Positions 37,761-50,253 of a stretch of DNA of 64,000 nucleotides are shown piece by piece. Made by a program: the position numbers and the translations under genes. The notes under the pieces are model-generated. The model had not been told where the DNA came from. It did not search any database and was given only the letters and a program-made list of their open reading frames with translations. Position 1 is the stretch's first letter, and each line of letters opens with the position of its first letter. Source of the stretch: Sinohyriopsis cumingii (taxonomy: Eukaryota; Mollusca; Bivalvia; Unionida; Unionidae); NCBI GenBank assembly GCA_028554795.2, contig JAPYKE020000564.1:292729-356728 (forward strand), written 5' to 3'.

Positions 37761-38887
37761 AAGAACAAACACACATTTAAACAACAAACAATGAACAAGT
37801 AAAAAGAACAGGGAAAATTCCTAGAAAATTAGCTAACCAATTTGTACAACCTTAGCCTAGAAACTTGACTTAATCCTCTGTGTGTTATTTAGGATTGATT
37901 TCAAATAATCATTTGGATCTAAACAGTATCCGCTAGCTAATCTTAATAATTTAAAAATTAAAGTAATCGATTTTTGTCATCATATCATAAATCACCTATT
38001 GAGAAAGGAACATGAGAGGAAAATAAAAATAAAAAAGTGTTACGTATTTTGTGTTCAAATTGATATATCCTAGATAAAAATTATTGTATTTTTGTGTGTC
38101 AAATGTATATGTCGGAAACGGTATACAATATGAATTCATGCTATTTTCAACGGCCAAACTTTAATAAATGTAATGAAAACATAAACCTCCTGCATGTTTC
38201 ACGCTAAGTTAAATAATTATTGGATAAATCTAATTATTCGAAAAGATAAATGCTCTACTCTCAGCTAAATTATAGATTTAAAAACAATGTCTTCCCTGTA
38301 ATGTTCACCGTGCAAGATTAATCTGAGATCAAAAGGTGAGTTCTAAACATAATCAACTGAACATTCAAGTAGGGGGTAGTAGATTCGGGAGGTGAGCCAT
38401 TTCGCGAATCATGTTCTTGTATTTTGTATTTTACTTAAATAAATGTATGTCTCTTTTATTAAATAACTGACTTTTTTAAATGACTATTAATATATTTAAA
38501 AATTAAACTTGCTGTGATGTGTTTTTCCGATGATGGGGGCAATGTTTCCTACAGTTCAAGCTTGCTACGGCCCACGCCCATGAGCATTTAATATTTTGAC
38601 AAAGAAATTAAGTTCTTTATATTTCTAAACTAACAGCAGAACACAATATTCATTCCGTGTGCACAACAAATTTGTCCTAACAAATGTTGTAGGGTTTGGG
38701 TTTTATTGTTTTGTTTTTTTTTTTTTTTGCTTTCTTCTCCATTTCTTGTCACTCTTTCATTTGTTCTTTCTTTCTTTCTAATCCATAAAAATAAGAAACC
38801 GAATGCTATTCACGATCAAATATAATCCTGTGCCCTCTTCCTTCCATTTCCCTTCTTTGTTTCTCTTAAACGTGATACGATCAGTGT
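37761..38887. other. Likely 3' flank of receptor copy D
   Basis: AT-rich sequence downstream of the copy D stop codon. AATAAA-like hexamers occur on the minus strand but none could be assigned as the polyadenylation signal. A T12 run is near 38717. Confidence 0.35.
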
Positions 38888-39087
38888 CTAAAGGGAATCG
38901 TAACAATCTGTCTTTATACATGACATGGCTGATTTCCTCTTCGACCAACGGAGAATTGCGATAGCCATCATATCACTAAGTGACTGACTCCTCCGGTGTC
39001 TTCTAGCCATGGAAGAGGGATGGTCAAAATAACTTCGAGGATGATCATAGTTCCAAAACGGGGCAACTCGTCCGCTTTTCGATTTGG
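38888..39087 (-). pseudogene. Receptor copy D, terminal cytoplasmic-tail exon
   Basis: Acceptor tttgcttcag, entering in phase 1 from the donor after 39514 across an Ala codon. It encodes about 66 residues (AKSKSGRVAPFWNYDHPRSY, then a basic run SMARRHRRSQSLSD) and ends at TAG 38888-38890. The exon is open, with tyrosines in NYDH and SYFD. RRHRRSQS resembles a basophilic-kinase site, by sequence only. No counterpart for copy A is in the window because A continues off the left edge. Confidence 0.5.
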
Positions 39088-39261
39088 CTGAAGCAAAACA
39101 AAACAAACTGTGAAGAAAATGTAAGAATTAAGACACATTACTTGAAATGTCTAAAGTTTCTATATAGAAACTATCACTTACTTTAGTAATATTTCGTTAA
39201 CAAAATATATATGATTTAGTAAGAATAATTAGAGTCAACAAAAGGACATCAAATCTGTTTG

Positions 39262-39266
<5 letters not shown>

Positions 39267-39328
<62 letters not shown>
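39267..39328. repeat. (AT)n microsatellite
   Basis: About 31 AT units, in the intron between the two copy D tail exons. Confidence 0.95.
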
Positions 39329-39329
<1 letters not shown>

Positions 39330-39513
39330 CGTTCAACAATATATAGGCATAATACTGGCAAAAAGGTTATAAACTTATTCGCAATTAGCATTACATATTA
39401 ATTTAGAGCTGGATTATTTTCTTCTTACTTGTATGGAGCAAAATGGTACACTCATTAGTTCTTAAAGTAATATGGAGTCAATGAATACAAATGCCATGAA
39501 TATAATGTTCTAC

Positions 39514-40299
39514 CTCGAAGCTCTGAAAACCCTGATCCTTGAATACAGTTCCTGGAGTTCACATTCTCAACCTTCCTCCAGTTTGGACCTCCACCATATG
39601 TTAACCAACCTGGCGAATTCATAGTGTCCGCTGACCGAATACCTTCTAACTCGAAATAACTTGAAGGACCTAATTGGTTGATAACATCATGGCTTCCTGG
39701 CTCTGAGCTGGATACTGTGCAATTACTTTCTCTGGACCTCATTTTGTATAATGTTAATGGATCTACTCTGGATACTGATTTTATATTTAATCGTTGATAC
39801 CATGATATGGAATCAGTCATTGTACCTCGATCCTTAGTTTTCCTGGTTGGAACAGAATCCGGTGCTGGTGGCCGTAAAGTCATAAAACTATGCTGAACCA
39901 CGTAATCGTATTCAAACCAAGGTTCCGCAACGCTTTCTGTCGAATTCGGACTTGAACGGAGATTTGATTCATATGACAAACAGTGATCATGGTTTTCATG
40001 AATATAGTCATATACATGAGCAATAGAATCTATCTGAAATTTGCGTGTTATTCTCCGGGAGGAGTCAGCGTAGTCAAATCTTCGAAGGTAAATATTTTCC
40101 TCCTTTAGTATGACTTTGACCTGGCCTTTATTGCTCGACTTATCAATCAGATTATCTGCATCGTTGTGTTGCGTCGAAACCATTCTGGTTTCATTACGAG
40201 GAATCGCTTCCTGGACGTTCTGGTACAAATTACGAGAACTGTTAGCGGTAGGTTTTTCTCTATTTCTGTATGTGATATGATTACTCTCGCTATTTGGTA
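39514..40299 (-). pseudogene. Receptor copy D, large cytoplasmic-tail exon
   Basis: A 786-nt exon, open for all 262 codons, with acceptor ctttgcag and donor gtagaa, phase 1 on both sides. It begins VPNSESNHITYRNREKPTA and contains NLYQNV, both aligned with copy A. Further tyrosines occur in HVYDYIHEN, WFEYDYVVQH, SWYQRL, TLYKM and SSYFELEGI. No hydrophobic segment is present, so it is intracellular. This long open frame lies downstream of stops in the Ig2 and transmembrane exons of the same copy, which is odd for an old pseudogene. It may be recently disabled, or expressed from another transcript. Confidence 0.55.
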
Positions 40300-41241
40300 C
40301 TGCAAAGAATGAAAAGTTTAAAAGTTAAAAATCATTTTTTCCAGAGCCTCAAAAATTGGGCTTAATAACTGGCCTATCAGCAATACCCTTTTCAAGACAT
40401 ATATTTTGCTGTGTATGTATCTGCTAATGTAAAAGTTTTTCTTTAATCAACCATCTTTTGAAATATAACCAAATATTTTATTTCTTTTTTAAATACAAAT
40501 ACTTTCATTAATTTGTTTTATTCTCGGTCGCCACGTTTTATTATTTGCAAGGACATTTTACTTCAATTTCTTCTGCACATTACAATATATCGTGTAATCA
40601 TGTGACGTTAAACACCAGTCAAATCGTCAATCAATCAACCGTATGCGGACTAATTCTTTTACATACATTGCCGTAGAAAAAGAAAGACGTGAGTTTTCAT
40701 AATCAAAACATGCGTAATTGCCTCTCAAAGGCGAGAAGTACAGATCTGTGAGATTTACTTGAAATTTGTGCTATTAGTTTTCTCAAAAGTGACCTTGGAT
40801 ACATGGACAATTTTATATATGTTCTGCAACATACGTTCAATTTCAGTTTTATAACCTTAACAATGACTAGACAGGTGTTATAGCATAAATCTCAATTTTG
40901 TTTCTTTTGTTTTGATTCTTACTTGTTTCTTTTGAAACAATTACGTATTTTAAAGCTGAAATTCTACTGGACCCATTTGAGTTATACGGATCTAATATTT
41001 CTTGACAAGACTGATTATGATCTTTATATTTTATTTATTGTTATACAGATTGTGGTTGGTATTCAATACATCGTTAGCATTTACCAATTTTAGGAAAGAT
41101 TCTCCAGTACTCTATGTTAGTATTGCAGGGTCGAAGCAATAATGGCAAACATATTTCAGCTTTGAAAAAGCATTGAACACTTCTGTTTTTTCCATAAGCA
41201 TTTTAGAAACGAGATATATCATTATTAATACTAACTTTTAC

Positions 41242-41337
41242 CTCTCCCATGTCGAATCGTTCTGAGTGTAATCATAGCCAGTCAAGCAGCCACAGCTATA
41301 ACAACTACCGCAGAGACTAGAAGCAATGTTGACTTGT
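41242..41337 (-). pseudogene. Receptor copy D, transmembrane exon with in-helix stop codon
   Basis: 96 nt, acceptor gccttgcag, donor gtaaaa, phase 1 at both ends, same length as in copy A. It reads KSTLLLVSAVVVIAVAA, then TGA, then LAMITLRTIRHGR. Copy A has TGC (Cys) where this copy has TGA. The helix and basic stop-transfer are otherwise preserved. Translation would end mid-helix and the tail would be lost. Confidence 0.65.
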
Positions 41338-41788
41338 CTGCAAGGCAATAAATATAAATGCAATAGGTGAAAAACCTATTTAACTATAAACGTGCATATT
41401 GGCATTCACACACACACACATACACACACATTGCACTTGTATATTCATTTATGTGTATGAGAGTAGCAAACACTGCTTGAATAAATGATCTACACATATT
41501 GCATGGCTGTCCCAAAAAGAGTTTTATCTTTAATAAATAAAATAGTATGCATTACATATAGAAGATGCAATTTGGAGACACGACATACACTCATTTCAAA
41601 AGTGCAAAATTCATTCCAAGAATCAATGTAGCGATTCATTCTTGAACAAGAAAACAACATTGAAACGGGACCTTCCATTTTCATAGCATTGAACGTAATA
41701 GGTCCCTTAATTTTTTGTTTTATTTCAAACGCAAATCTGAGATTAAAAGTATTATCCTACTCCATAATTTTAATTTTTGTTTTCCTAC

Positions 41789-42108
41789 CTTCCGTTGGAT
41801 GTTGGTGGGTCATGGCTAAATATTTCTAGTTTCCAGGTTTAATCCTTGAATATCGATAAATGTCGAATCCAAAAGAAACTCACTGCCATTATAGGCAACA
41901 ATTATGGCCCCTTTTAACCATGATACGTCCCTAAAGGTGAACGAAAAGTTATCTTTACTAAATACACAGCCTTGTATAACAGCCGAATAATTTTGTAAAG
42001 CAGGAGAGGTAACATTAGTTATGTCAGTTTTATTCGAATACATGTTCATGTAATTACATATTAACACTTGTGTCCCCCATTCACCGTCTTGCTGAACCAA
42101 TCTTCTAC
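41789..42108 (-). pseudogene. Receptor copy D, second Ig-like exon, 3' end damaged
   Basis: Acceptor ctctttgtag, donor gtaggaa. The entry frame reads RRLVQQDGEWGTQVLICNYM, includes sequons (NKT, NVT, NYS), and carries SWLKGA, FLLDSTFIDIQG and LNLETRN, then TAG. Relative to copy A about 70 nt of the Ser/Thr-rich stalk are deleted. The remaining 3' end (ccacc.acatccaacgg) aligns to the last bases of A. The stop removes membrane anchoring. Confidence 0.6.
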
Positions 42109-42341
42109 CTACAAAGAGAATCAAATAGACTGAGCATATTGTAACGAAAGTATTACGAATGCTTCTATTGTACATAATTATAAATATAGAAACCATTATA
42201 ATAAATTTAAGATCACAATTTCTGCTCTCTTTGATAAAGACGATAGTTGTAGTCCTGAAATCGAGTTCTCTCTAATCGAAAAAACACAATATTCTTGAAT
42301 ATTCCGAGACAATTTCACCTTGGATGGATTCTGTAAAATCT

Positions 42342-42760
42342 GGATGAAATTGGTCGTAGATGGAAGTCATCCCCAGGTACTGCCATTTGCTATTGGAACT
42401 AATCACTTATAAGTGCTGGATCTATCGCCCATCTTCTAATCGTTACCAATTTTCATTGTACAGTAACCCTGGCCTAATCCAGTCGCCCAGACATAAATGT
42501 GTACCATTATCTGCTGGGCAACTAAAGTTACTAGATTCAGTCGTTCAAAATGTATAATCTGGATAAAAGTGGTAACAAGTTACAGTTCCACCCAGCCACT
42601 GCCATTTTATTTTGAAACTAATAGCGTAAATTCGCTCTATCATTTCGCCCGTCTGCTAATGGATATCAGCATCCACTATGTAGTTAACCTTGCCTTATCA
42701 AGTAGCCCAGCCGCTGAGTGGTTGCCGCTTCGCGATATGAAATCTGGAATAAGCTAAGTT
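42342..42760. repeat. Tandem ~220-bp repeat in copy D intron
   Basis: Two diverged units (about 42342-42560 and 42561-42760) share ggat.aaa.tggt, actgccattt, gaactaat, gctctatc.cccgtc and agtaaccttgcctaatc.agt.gcccag. A single related unit is in the copy A intron at about 2375-2540. No coding role evident. Confidence 0.55.
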
Positions 42761-42779
42761 TTCATGAGCAATCAATATG

Positions 42780-44013
42780 AATAATAAGACATCGACCTTT
42801 AACCCTATCGCGAAGGAAAAATATATGTTGAATATTTTAGTTTAACTGGCCATGAAGCAGAATAGCTTAGTTGACGGACCTTCGTCCGTAGCCCAACGTA
42901 GGTCGTCCGGTGTCCGACGTTCATTTGTAAAGTTTGTTATTGCTAGTCCTCATAAAGTACTGGATGATTAACATGATCCTTTACACAAACCTCGATCATA
43001 AGCTTTTGGTGGTCATAAACGTACACAGTGCTGCTCGGACTTCCAATACGGCCGCAACAGCATCCATCTTAACACTCTTGTTAGTATTACTATGTCTGAA
43101 CGGAAAGTCAAATCAGCATAGAGTTTCGCTAAAAAGATATCTTTAAGTATGGATGAAGATGGAGTTTTCACCAAACCACTCTGCATGCTGTCTTGTTGGT
43201 CCCAATAGAGCCACGATGGTGGTCACCATGAACATTTTGTTATCACTACCTATACTGAATGAATGGTTATATCGGCATGGGATTTTCACCAAAATATTTT
43301 TTTAAGTATAACTAGTACGATTAGAACATTTTGCAGATTTTTCGTCCAAATGATCGCTAATGTGGCCATCTCTAAAAAGACAAAATTTGTATTCCTCAAG
43401 AATATCACATTCTGTTTCGACACTACAGTTAAAACGAAGACACGGTTTTATTTTCTATTTTATTTTACGTCCTTCTTAGCCATTAGTGCGTCTGTCCTGT
43501 CAAGGGACTTTTGATGCTTACTGTAGAAGCATGATAAGAAATGACCACTTTAAGACATGGCATGTGTTAACATCAGTAAAATATAAAATATATAATGACC
43601 TGTTATCTTAGTACTACTGACGGGTAAGTTCTTAGCAGACAAACCAGCGATGATTCGTTACCGCTTCTAATTGCATCCATAGGTTAGCATGCTGGATTTT
43701 AAAATAAAATGACTCATCGGCAAATGTATTCCTCATTGTATGGATTGCTTTCCAAGCTTAGGATTTGAAATATGTAGTAATCTGAAGCGCGCTTACCTTT
43801 GACATTTCATCTTTTCGAAAGCTAGAATTAGTCAAAAGATATCCGTACATTTTCTAAATCCTTGACGTTAGAACTAGGTATAAGACTGCATAAAGGACTA
43901 ATTTAGGGTAAAACTCCATTTGATCCAATGAACATTAGATTAAAAGGGCCATATAGCCATGGTGTCCATGATGACAAACTAATTTGGTGTTTTTGTTTAA
44001 TTTTGACGAACTT
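42780..44013. repeat. Copy D intron homologous to copy A intron (2.7-3.5 kb)
   Basis: Phrases align by eye with A: tatgtctgaacggaaagtcaaatcagcata against tacgtctgaaaggaaggccaaatcagcatg, aggtataagactg against aggtactagactg, and tggtgtccatgatgacaaa against tgttgtccctagtgacaaa. The sequence between the Ig1 and Ig2 exons was therefore duplicated with the gene. Confidence 0.6.
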
Positions 44014-44017
44014 AGAT

Positions 44018-44116
<99 letters not shown>

Positions 44117-44117
44117 C

Positions 44118-44154
<37 letters not shown>

Positions 44155-44174
44155 TATAGAATGTAGATAGATAG
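44014..44174. repeat. (GATA)n microsatellite
   Basis: About 38 units with a few variants, in the copy D intron at the position of the (AT)n array in copy A. Confidence 0.95.
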
Positions 44175-44329
44175 GTAAGGGTGTGGGATTGTGAAGACAT
44201 GCTGATTTGCTCTTATTCAGACTTGTGAAGGTGGATTACCAATCAATTAAGTTGATACTGCATTCATCTGTTCCTCTGCCCTTTACTGTGAAAATAAATT
44301 TAAATGCAACACAAGTGCTGGCTTACATC

Positions 44330-44588
44330 TATCTTGATGAAAATATTTCATTACATTCAGTAGCTGAAAACTTAAACTTTCGGTGTTTATTACAATCATT
44401 TGGATTTGACCAGTGCAAGTTATGTTAAAAGATCCGCTCATGTTGTTTCTTCTTTGGGTCAATCAGCATCACATGTGTGACATGCAGCATACTGCTGTAA
44501 CCGGATACGTTGATTTCGGATCTCCACCTTCCGTCATTGATGATCACATTAACATTATTTCTCTGAACATATGATCTAGATGAAAACT
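44330..44588 (-). pseudogene. Receptor copy D, first Ig-like exon, frameshifted
   Basis: Acceptor ccttgcag, phase 1. It reads SSRSYVQRNNVNVIINDGRW, then EINVSGYSSMLH up to VMLIDPKKKQH, and hits a stop. The homologous continuation GSFNITCTGQIQMIVINTESL is in another frame. The 3' end is further degraded and no donor matching copies A and B remains near 44330. The part of the exon missing in copy A is present here. Confidence 0.55.
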
Positions 44589-44599
44589 CTGCAAGGAAA

Positions 44600-45598
44600 A
44601 GTAATACTTGTTTGAAATCAGCTTAAGAAAATAATAACATAATTCAGATTTAGTCCTTGAAATTCATAGCAATTAAAATCGTGTATGCCAGCGCATTTCT
44701 AAACCGTAAGTAGGTAGTAGGTAGGTACTGAGAAATGTTATCAACGTTTTCTTTCAAAATTCCTTGTAATGTCTGCATTTTGTCAAATTTTCTTTGCTTC
44801 GATTCAGAAAATCCAAACATTATATGTGTAAACAAAGCAAAACAGTGGATTTTGTTTGTTTCAACACATTTATTCACGTATGTATGTTTTTAATTATTTT
44901 CCATCTATTATAAAAAATAATATCACATGTTCATCAGACAACGTATTGATGATTGTAGGAGTAATTTCTTGTTTTGCAGTCAAGCAAGTAATTTAACGTA
45001 TTTAGTGTTAACCAAACTTATTCAGCTGTATATCATCACGCACATTTATTTATCTCTCTCACTCCGTGCATTCCTTATTTAAATCAGCGATGATAGGGAT
45101 CATTTCTTATCAAAATATTCTGAATTTAACAGTGTTTTGTACAACATTTAAAACTTGATATTGCCTTTGGCATAATTTCAGCTTCATCTTATCATACTAA
45201 CTTGATATGCCTATCTTTGTTTCGGTGTCCACTCTATTGCATTCACCCTTAGCTGTATAGATCTTTCTAAATATAAGAAAGTATTTAACAGTCTCAATTA
45301 ACAGTGTGTGTTAAATTGCAGTGAAATTTTAAAACAATACATGCTACGTAGCAAAAACACACACGCTTTACTTTCACTTTAGGATCAAATAAATATAGGA
45401 ATGTAGAGATTTTTGTCACTGAACACGAAAAGAGATCAGAAATAATTCAGACTCCGACACCTTGTATTAGGACTTGGAGATCCTGATAAACGGGCAGTAA
45501 CACACACCACACTGAGCACTACTAAAGAACAAAGAGCTTTAGCATAACTATTGGGCTGCGACACCAATTTCATAAATATACACAGGTAAAATCAAGAT
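44600..45598. other. Unassigned region upstream of copy D
   Basis: No signal-peptide exon of the copy B type was found. AT-rich, no other feature. Confidence 0.35.
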
Positions 45599-45743
<145 letters not shown>

Positions 45744-45867
45744 TTTTAGGTACGTTGTGGGCAGTCATCCCGAAAGTAGGTTTAAATCTGACTTGTTAAG
45801 CAGACATACGTTTATATGATGTATTTCTGTTGAATTTATGTGTTTCAGTTGCATTGAACTACCGAAC

Positions 45868-45978
45868 ATGTCTGGTCGTGGTAAAGGAGGAAAAGTACAG
45901 TCTGTTGTTTTATCGTCTGAAAATGGCAAGGGCAAAGCAAGACAATTGAAGACAACTGAGCAAGACAGCAACGGATAG
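45868..45978 (+). CDS. Small ORF with histone H2A/H4-like N-terminus
   Basis: A 36-residue frame beginning MSGRGKGGK, the shared start of histones H2A and H4. It continues VQSVVLSSENGKGKARQLK and ends at TAG 45976. The H2A/H4 similarity stops after residue 9 or 10. There is no histone fold, so this is not a histone. An acceptor-like tgtgtttcag lies 18 nt upstream of the ATG. It could be a terminal exon, a histone pseudogene end, or chance. A T-rich stretch with a G9 run follows (46020-46055). Confidence 0.25.
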   Translation: MSGRGKGGKVQSVVLSSENGKGKARQLKTTEQDSNG

Positions 45979-46426
45979 TTTAGTAGCTTTTGTATCTTTT
46001 TGATTTATATCCTTTCTCTATCTTTTTTATTAATTTATTTTTTTGGGGGGGGGGCTGTTAGTTTCTTCAATTTTATTTCTTCCTTTTCTCTTATTCTTCT
46101 CTGTTGCATTTACACTTCATTTCTCGTTTCTTACGGGGAAATTTAATGCCTTATATTTTCGCATATGTGTGAGAATTACTAGATTGAACATTGCCCTTCC
46201 CTAGTCATACGGGAAAAGTTTTCATGTGCTTGTTTTATAATACGCAATTGAAATAGCTTTCTTTGGTACATTTATGTGTGAGAACTAATTAAGACTTCAT
46301 TGTTTGTGACTGTGAAATTTTGACCTTGGACGCCTCATTTGGTCTATAAAGTACATTAGCACATATACATGAGAATACAGTGGTGTGCGACCTGGAAAGT
46401 GAGAGATATTCAAACCAAGGATTAAA
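45979..46426. other. Flank and possible 5' UTR of the Tx1-like element
   Basis: T-rich sequence, then AT-rich DNA leading into ORF1. The 5' end of the retrotransposon could not be fixed. Confidence 0.35.
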
Positions 46427-47814
46427 ATGGATCCAATCGGGGAAAGATTAGTACCGGAACAGAAAGGGACAAAACTTAATGTATATTTTAATACATATAT
46501 ACAAGATGGACAACTGCATGCCCTACATGCAGAAGGATGTCAGATTATCAACTTTGGAACGGCAGCGGCGATCCCTAGGCAGGGCGAAATCCTAGCAGTA
46601 CTTAACAACATAATAGACATAGGAAAAATTGATGCCCTTCAGAATGCAGGCTACAACAAATTCTGCCTATATCCTACAGAAAGGAATAAGTTGCTGGAAA
46701 TAGCAACTCTGGAAGTAAGGGGGACAGTGGCTACAATCGAAGACCCCGCCCCCCCCCCCCCCCGATTCACAAGACATATAGAGCAAAGGACCATAGAAGT
46801 ACACGCCATGGGCTTACCAATGGAAAGAGACACGGAGGAAATAGCGAAAAAAGTTGCCAACAAGTTTAAAGTGCAAGTGAAAGCTCACAAGATGGCAACT
46901 GTGTGGGGATTCGGTCCTATAAAGTCGGGGACCAGGATCATGATAATGGATAAAGAAGAAGCAAAAAACCTACCACCATACTTCTATGTCATGGGATTTA
47001 GAATAAAGACTTGGTACAGAGGGTGCGAGAACAATCGAATATGTCCCATATGCAACCAAGTAGGACATGAGCCCAGAGAAACCACCGGAAAAAGAAACCT
47101 ATGCAAGCAAGGTTGCAACAAAACAAACAGGAGATAAAGATAGAACAAGAGAAGAAAAAAGGGAAACAACTAGAGAAGTGAATACAGAAAGGGACGGAAC
47201 CCAGACTCCTGAAATAGCAGGATTGCCAGAGGAGACAAATGCCCAATGGGATCAATTTATGAGTCCCTGTAAAACTACACCATTAAAGACACCAATCAAT
47301 AAAGGGATATTACTTACCAATAAATATGGGGCATTACAAAAAGAGGAAGATTAGGAAGAGGAGATAGCGAGTGGGAGAGAGGAAGAACAAAATGTATCAG
47401 GAATGGCTCCCCTTGATTGCTCTACACCACTAGCACATAAAAGGATAAGGAAAAGAAAAGAGAGGACGCCAACATCACCGATCAGTGGGGAAAATATTTA
47501 AGGGGAAAAAACAAGGAAAAAGAAATGAGAAATAACTAAGGAGAGTACGGATGGAGGAGACATTGAAGACGATATAGAAACAGAGACAGAGGCAGAGAGT
47601 GAAAATCAAACATATGAAGACGAGCGAGACAGAGGAAACACAAACGGACCAAAATACGACAAAAGACATGGACACTGGAAATATGACAATGGATACAGAT
47701 GAGACCGACCTCACAGGAAAGTCACAGACAATAATTGGAAATGGATCTGAGGGAGGGGGACCTAGTTCTCCCCACGGAATAAAATTATTTCTATTAAATT
47801 ATATGCTAAATTAA
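46427..47814 (+). pseudogene. Tx1-like retrotransposon ORF1 (RNA-binding, zinc knuckle), frameshifted
   Basis: It begins at ATG 46427 (MDPIGERLVPEQKGTK). Around residues 100-120 is a proline run encoded by a long C tract (46746-46762). A later segment (WYRGCENNRICPICNQVGHE) is a retroviral-type zinc knuckle whose last Cys is lost at a frameshift near 47075. The frame resumes (KPPEKETYASKVATK) to 47354, then continues in pieces as a Glu/Thr/Asp-rich tail to about 47814. ORF1 binds element RNA for retrotransposition. It directly precedes ORF2 on the same strand. Confidence 0.7.
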
Positions 47815-47895
47815 ATAGTTATTATATACTCTTATATCTCTTACACAATTGATAATCTTAGTTTTTACAACCAGCGACAACCTGGGTAGAGAAAA

Positions 47896-48431
47896 ATGGA
47901 AGGAAAGAACTTCCGGATTCTGTCTATAAACACAAATGGAATTAATAAGGAAAAAATTATTAAACTGAGTGAAATTAAAAAGTATGATGTTATGTGCATA
48001 CAGGAGACACACAATGGTTTTACGGAAGAGTTGATTAAATTATGTGAAGAACTTATGAATGGAGTAATAATATTAAATAATTATGTAGAGAGTGACATCA
48101 GGGGATAGGTGGCAACTATAATAAAAAATAGAAGGGGAATACAATGGGAGAGGAAGACTGAAGGGGAATTTTTTAAAGGAAGATTACTACACATACCAAT
48201 TGGGGAAATACAATTAGTTAATATCTATGTTCCAGCTAATAAATATAAGAAACAGGAGTTCTTAGAAAAATTAAATAAATACATCGAGAAATATAATATG
48301 GAAAAACTTATAGTGGGAGGAGACTTTAATTGGGTGGGGGATGAGATAGACAGAAAGAATGGTAAATTAACAACTAGTGATATAAGATTTAAAACAGAGA
48401 TAGAAAAAGTTTTAAATAACCATAACCTTGT

Positions 48432-48501
<70 letters not shown>

Positions 48502-50253
48502 GTTTAAACATCATAAAGACTGAATACACATATGAATATAACATTAATGATGACAGTAGGTTGGATAAAATTTATGGAACTTGTTATAATACAAACATGT
48601 ATAAAGAAGCAGGAATTGAAAATCTTACAATTTCGGATCATAAACTAATTTATTTAGAAATTAAAATTAACAATACATCTAAATGGGGTAAAGGGAATTG
48701 GAAATTAAATTGTAAAATCTTGGAATCAAAAGACTTAGCTGATGAAATTAAACAAGAAATAATAAATTTTAAAGCTAAAGGAAACAAGGATGTAATTCAG
48801 GAATGGCATGGGCTGAAAGAAAATTTTTAAAATATTGCGATAAAACACTCACAAATACGATCATACAGGAATAGAAAAGAAAAGGAAGCGATTTTATATA
48901 TACTTAAGAAAGAAGTCACAAAAGAAAAAGAAGCTCTAACAAAAAAAACTTCGAGAAAATAAAAGAAGAAATCAGAGGGAAAGAAATAAGGGCCGGAAAA
49001 TATACACAAGTTTACAGAAAGGCATAGGGCTTGTATAAGAGGGAGGAAGTAAGAAGGGGGGAGAGAGAATTTTAAATACAATTAGGATAGGAAACAAAAT
49101 AACTGATGATAAACATGAAATTTTAAATCATATATATAAATATTATAGTGAACTATATAAATCACAAGAAATAGAAGGAGAGATTATTGATGAGTATATA
49201 GAAGGAATTAAATGCGAAACGATATCATCAGAACATAAGGACTTATGTGATGATTTCGTTTCGCAAGATGAAGTAACGACAGCGATACAAAACTTATCTT
49301 TAAGGAAAGCACCAGGGAGAGATGGACTCACTGCAGAATTCTATCGTAAATTCTGTGGTGCGTTGTCGCCCATACTTGAATGGTTGTACAATAATATACT
49401 TTTCAAAAATGACAAAATGACTGAAAGTATGAGGGAGGGAATGATTACACTTATTTATAAGGGAAAGGGAGACAGGGAAGACATAACAAATTGGATGCCC
49501 ATCTCCCTCCTTAATACCGATTATAAAATTCTAAGTAAAATTCTAGCTGAGAGAGTGACAAAAGATATGGGAAAAATAATAAATCAAAATCAGACATGTG
49601 GACCTAAAGGGCGGGATATTCAAAATAATATTCTAAACATAAGAACTATTATTTATTATATAAATATCTCTGGTCAGAGAGGTGCCATGGTACTTCTCGA
49701 CCAGGAAAAAGCATTTGACAGATTAGAACAAAACTATTTACAAAAGGTTCTAGAGAAATTTGGTTTTGGGAAAAATTTCCGAAACTGGACCAAAATCCTG
49801 TATAATGGAATAACTTCAACAGTACAGGTAAATGGAACTAACACGGAAAAATTTGAAATGAAAAGATCGGTGAGGCAAGGATGCCCCGTGTCCATGCTAT
49901 TATACGTGATAGACATAGAAATGCAAAATTTTAGGATAAGGCAAAACTCGGAAATAAAAGGAATCAAAATCCCGAACCTAATAGAAGAAATCAAAATGAT
50001 ACAGCACGCAGGCGATTGTACCAACTTTATAAGGGACGATTATTCATTCAGACACTTAATGAATGAATTTAACAATTTTGGTCTAGCATCGGAATCCCGA
50101 ATAAATCATGATAAGACTGAAATTCTAAAAATAGGAAACTGTAGGGGAAACTACTCTGGATTACCCCCAGAACAAATTAAGGGAAGAGTCAAAGCCCTAG
50201 GGGTATATTTTGGCTTAAATGAAGAACTTAGTGAAGTCAGATGGCAAACATGA
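47896..50253 (+). pseudogene. Tx1/L1-like retrotransposon ORF2 (endonuclease and reverse transcriptase), decayed
   Basis: It starts MEGKNFRILSINTNGIN. The AP-endonuclease-like domain shows CIQETH, VNIYVPANK, GGDFNW and, after an (AT)n insertion at 48433-48498, TISDHKLIY. The RT domain shows LRKAPGRDGLTAEFY, PISLLNTDYKILSKILAERV, LLDQEKAFDRLEQNYL and RQGCPVSMLLYVIDIE. DQEKAFDR is typical of the Tx1 branch of the L1 group. The catalytic box reads QHAGDCTNF where ADD is expected, so one metal-binding Asp is Gly. Stops occur at 48106 and after 48830, and several frameshifts lie between 48830 and 49080. The frame ends at 50253 with no thumb or 3' domains recognised. Confidence 0.8.
48433..48498. 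repeat. (AT)n array inside the ORF2 endonuclease region
   Basis: About 33 AT units interrupt the frame after NLVDIY. The following sequence resumes the domain in another frame. Confidence 0.95.

Noticed and set aside
46427..50253. LTR retrotransposon or endogenous retrovirus, because of the zinc knuckle in ORF1
   Set aside because: ORF2 has an AP-endonuclease-like domain and a Tx1/L1-type RT, no protease or integrase, and no long terminal repeats are seen.
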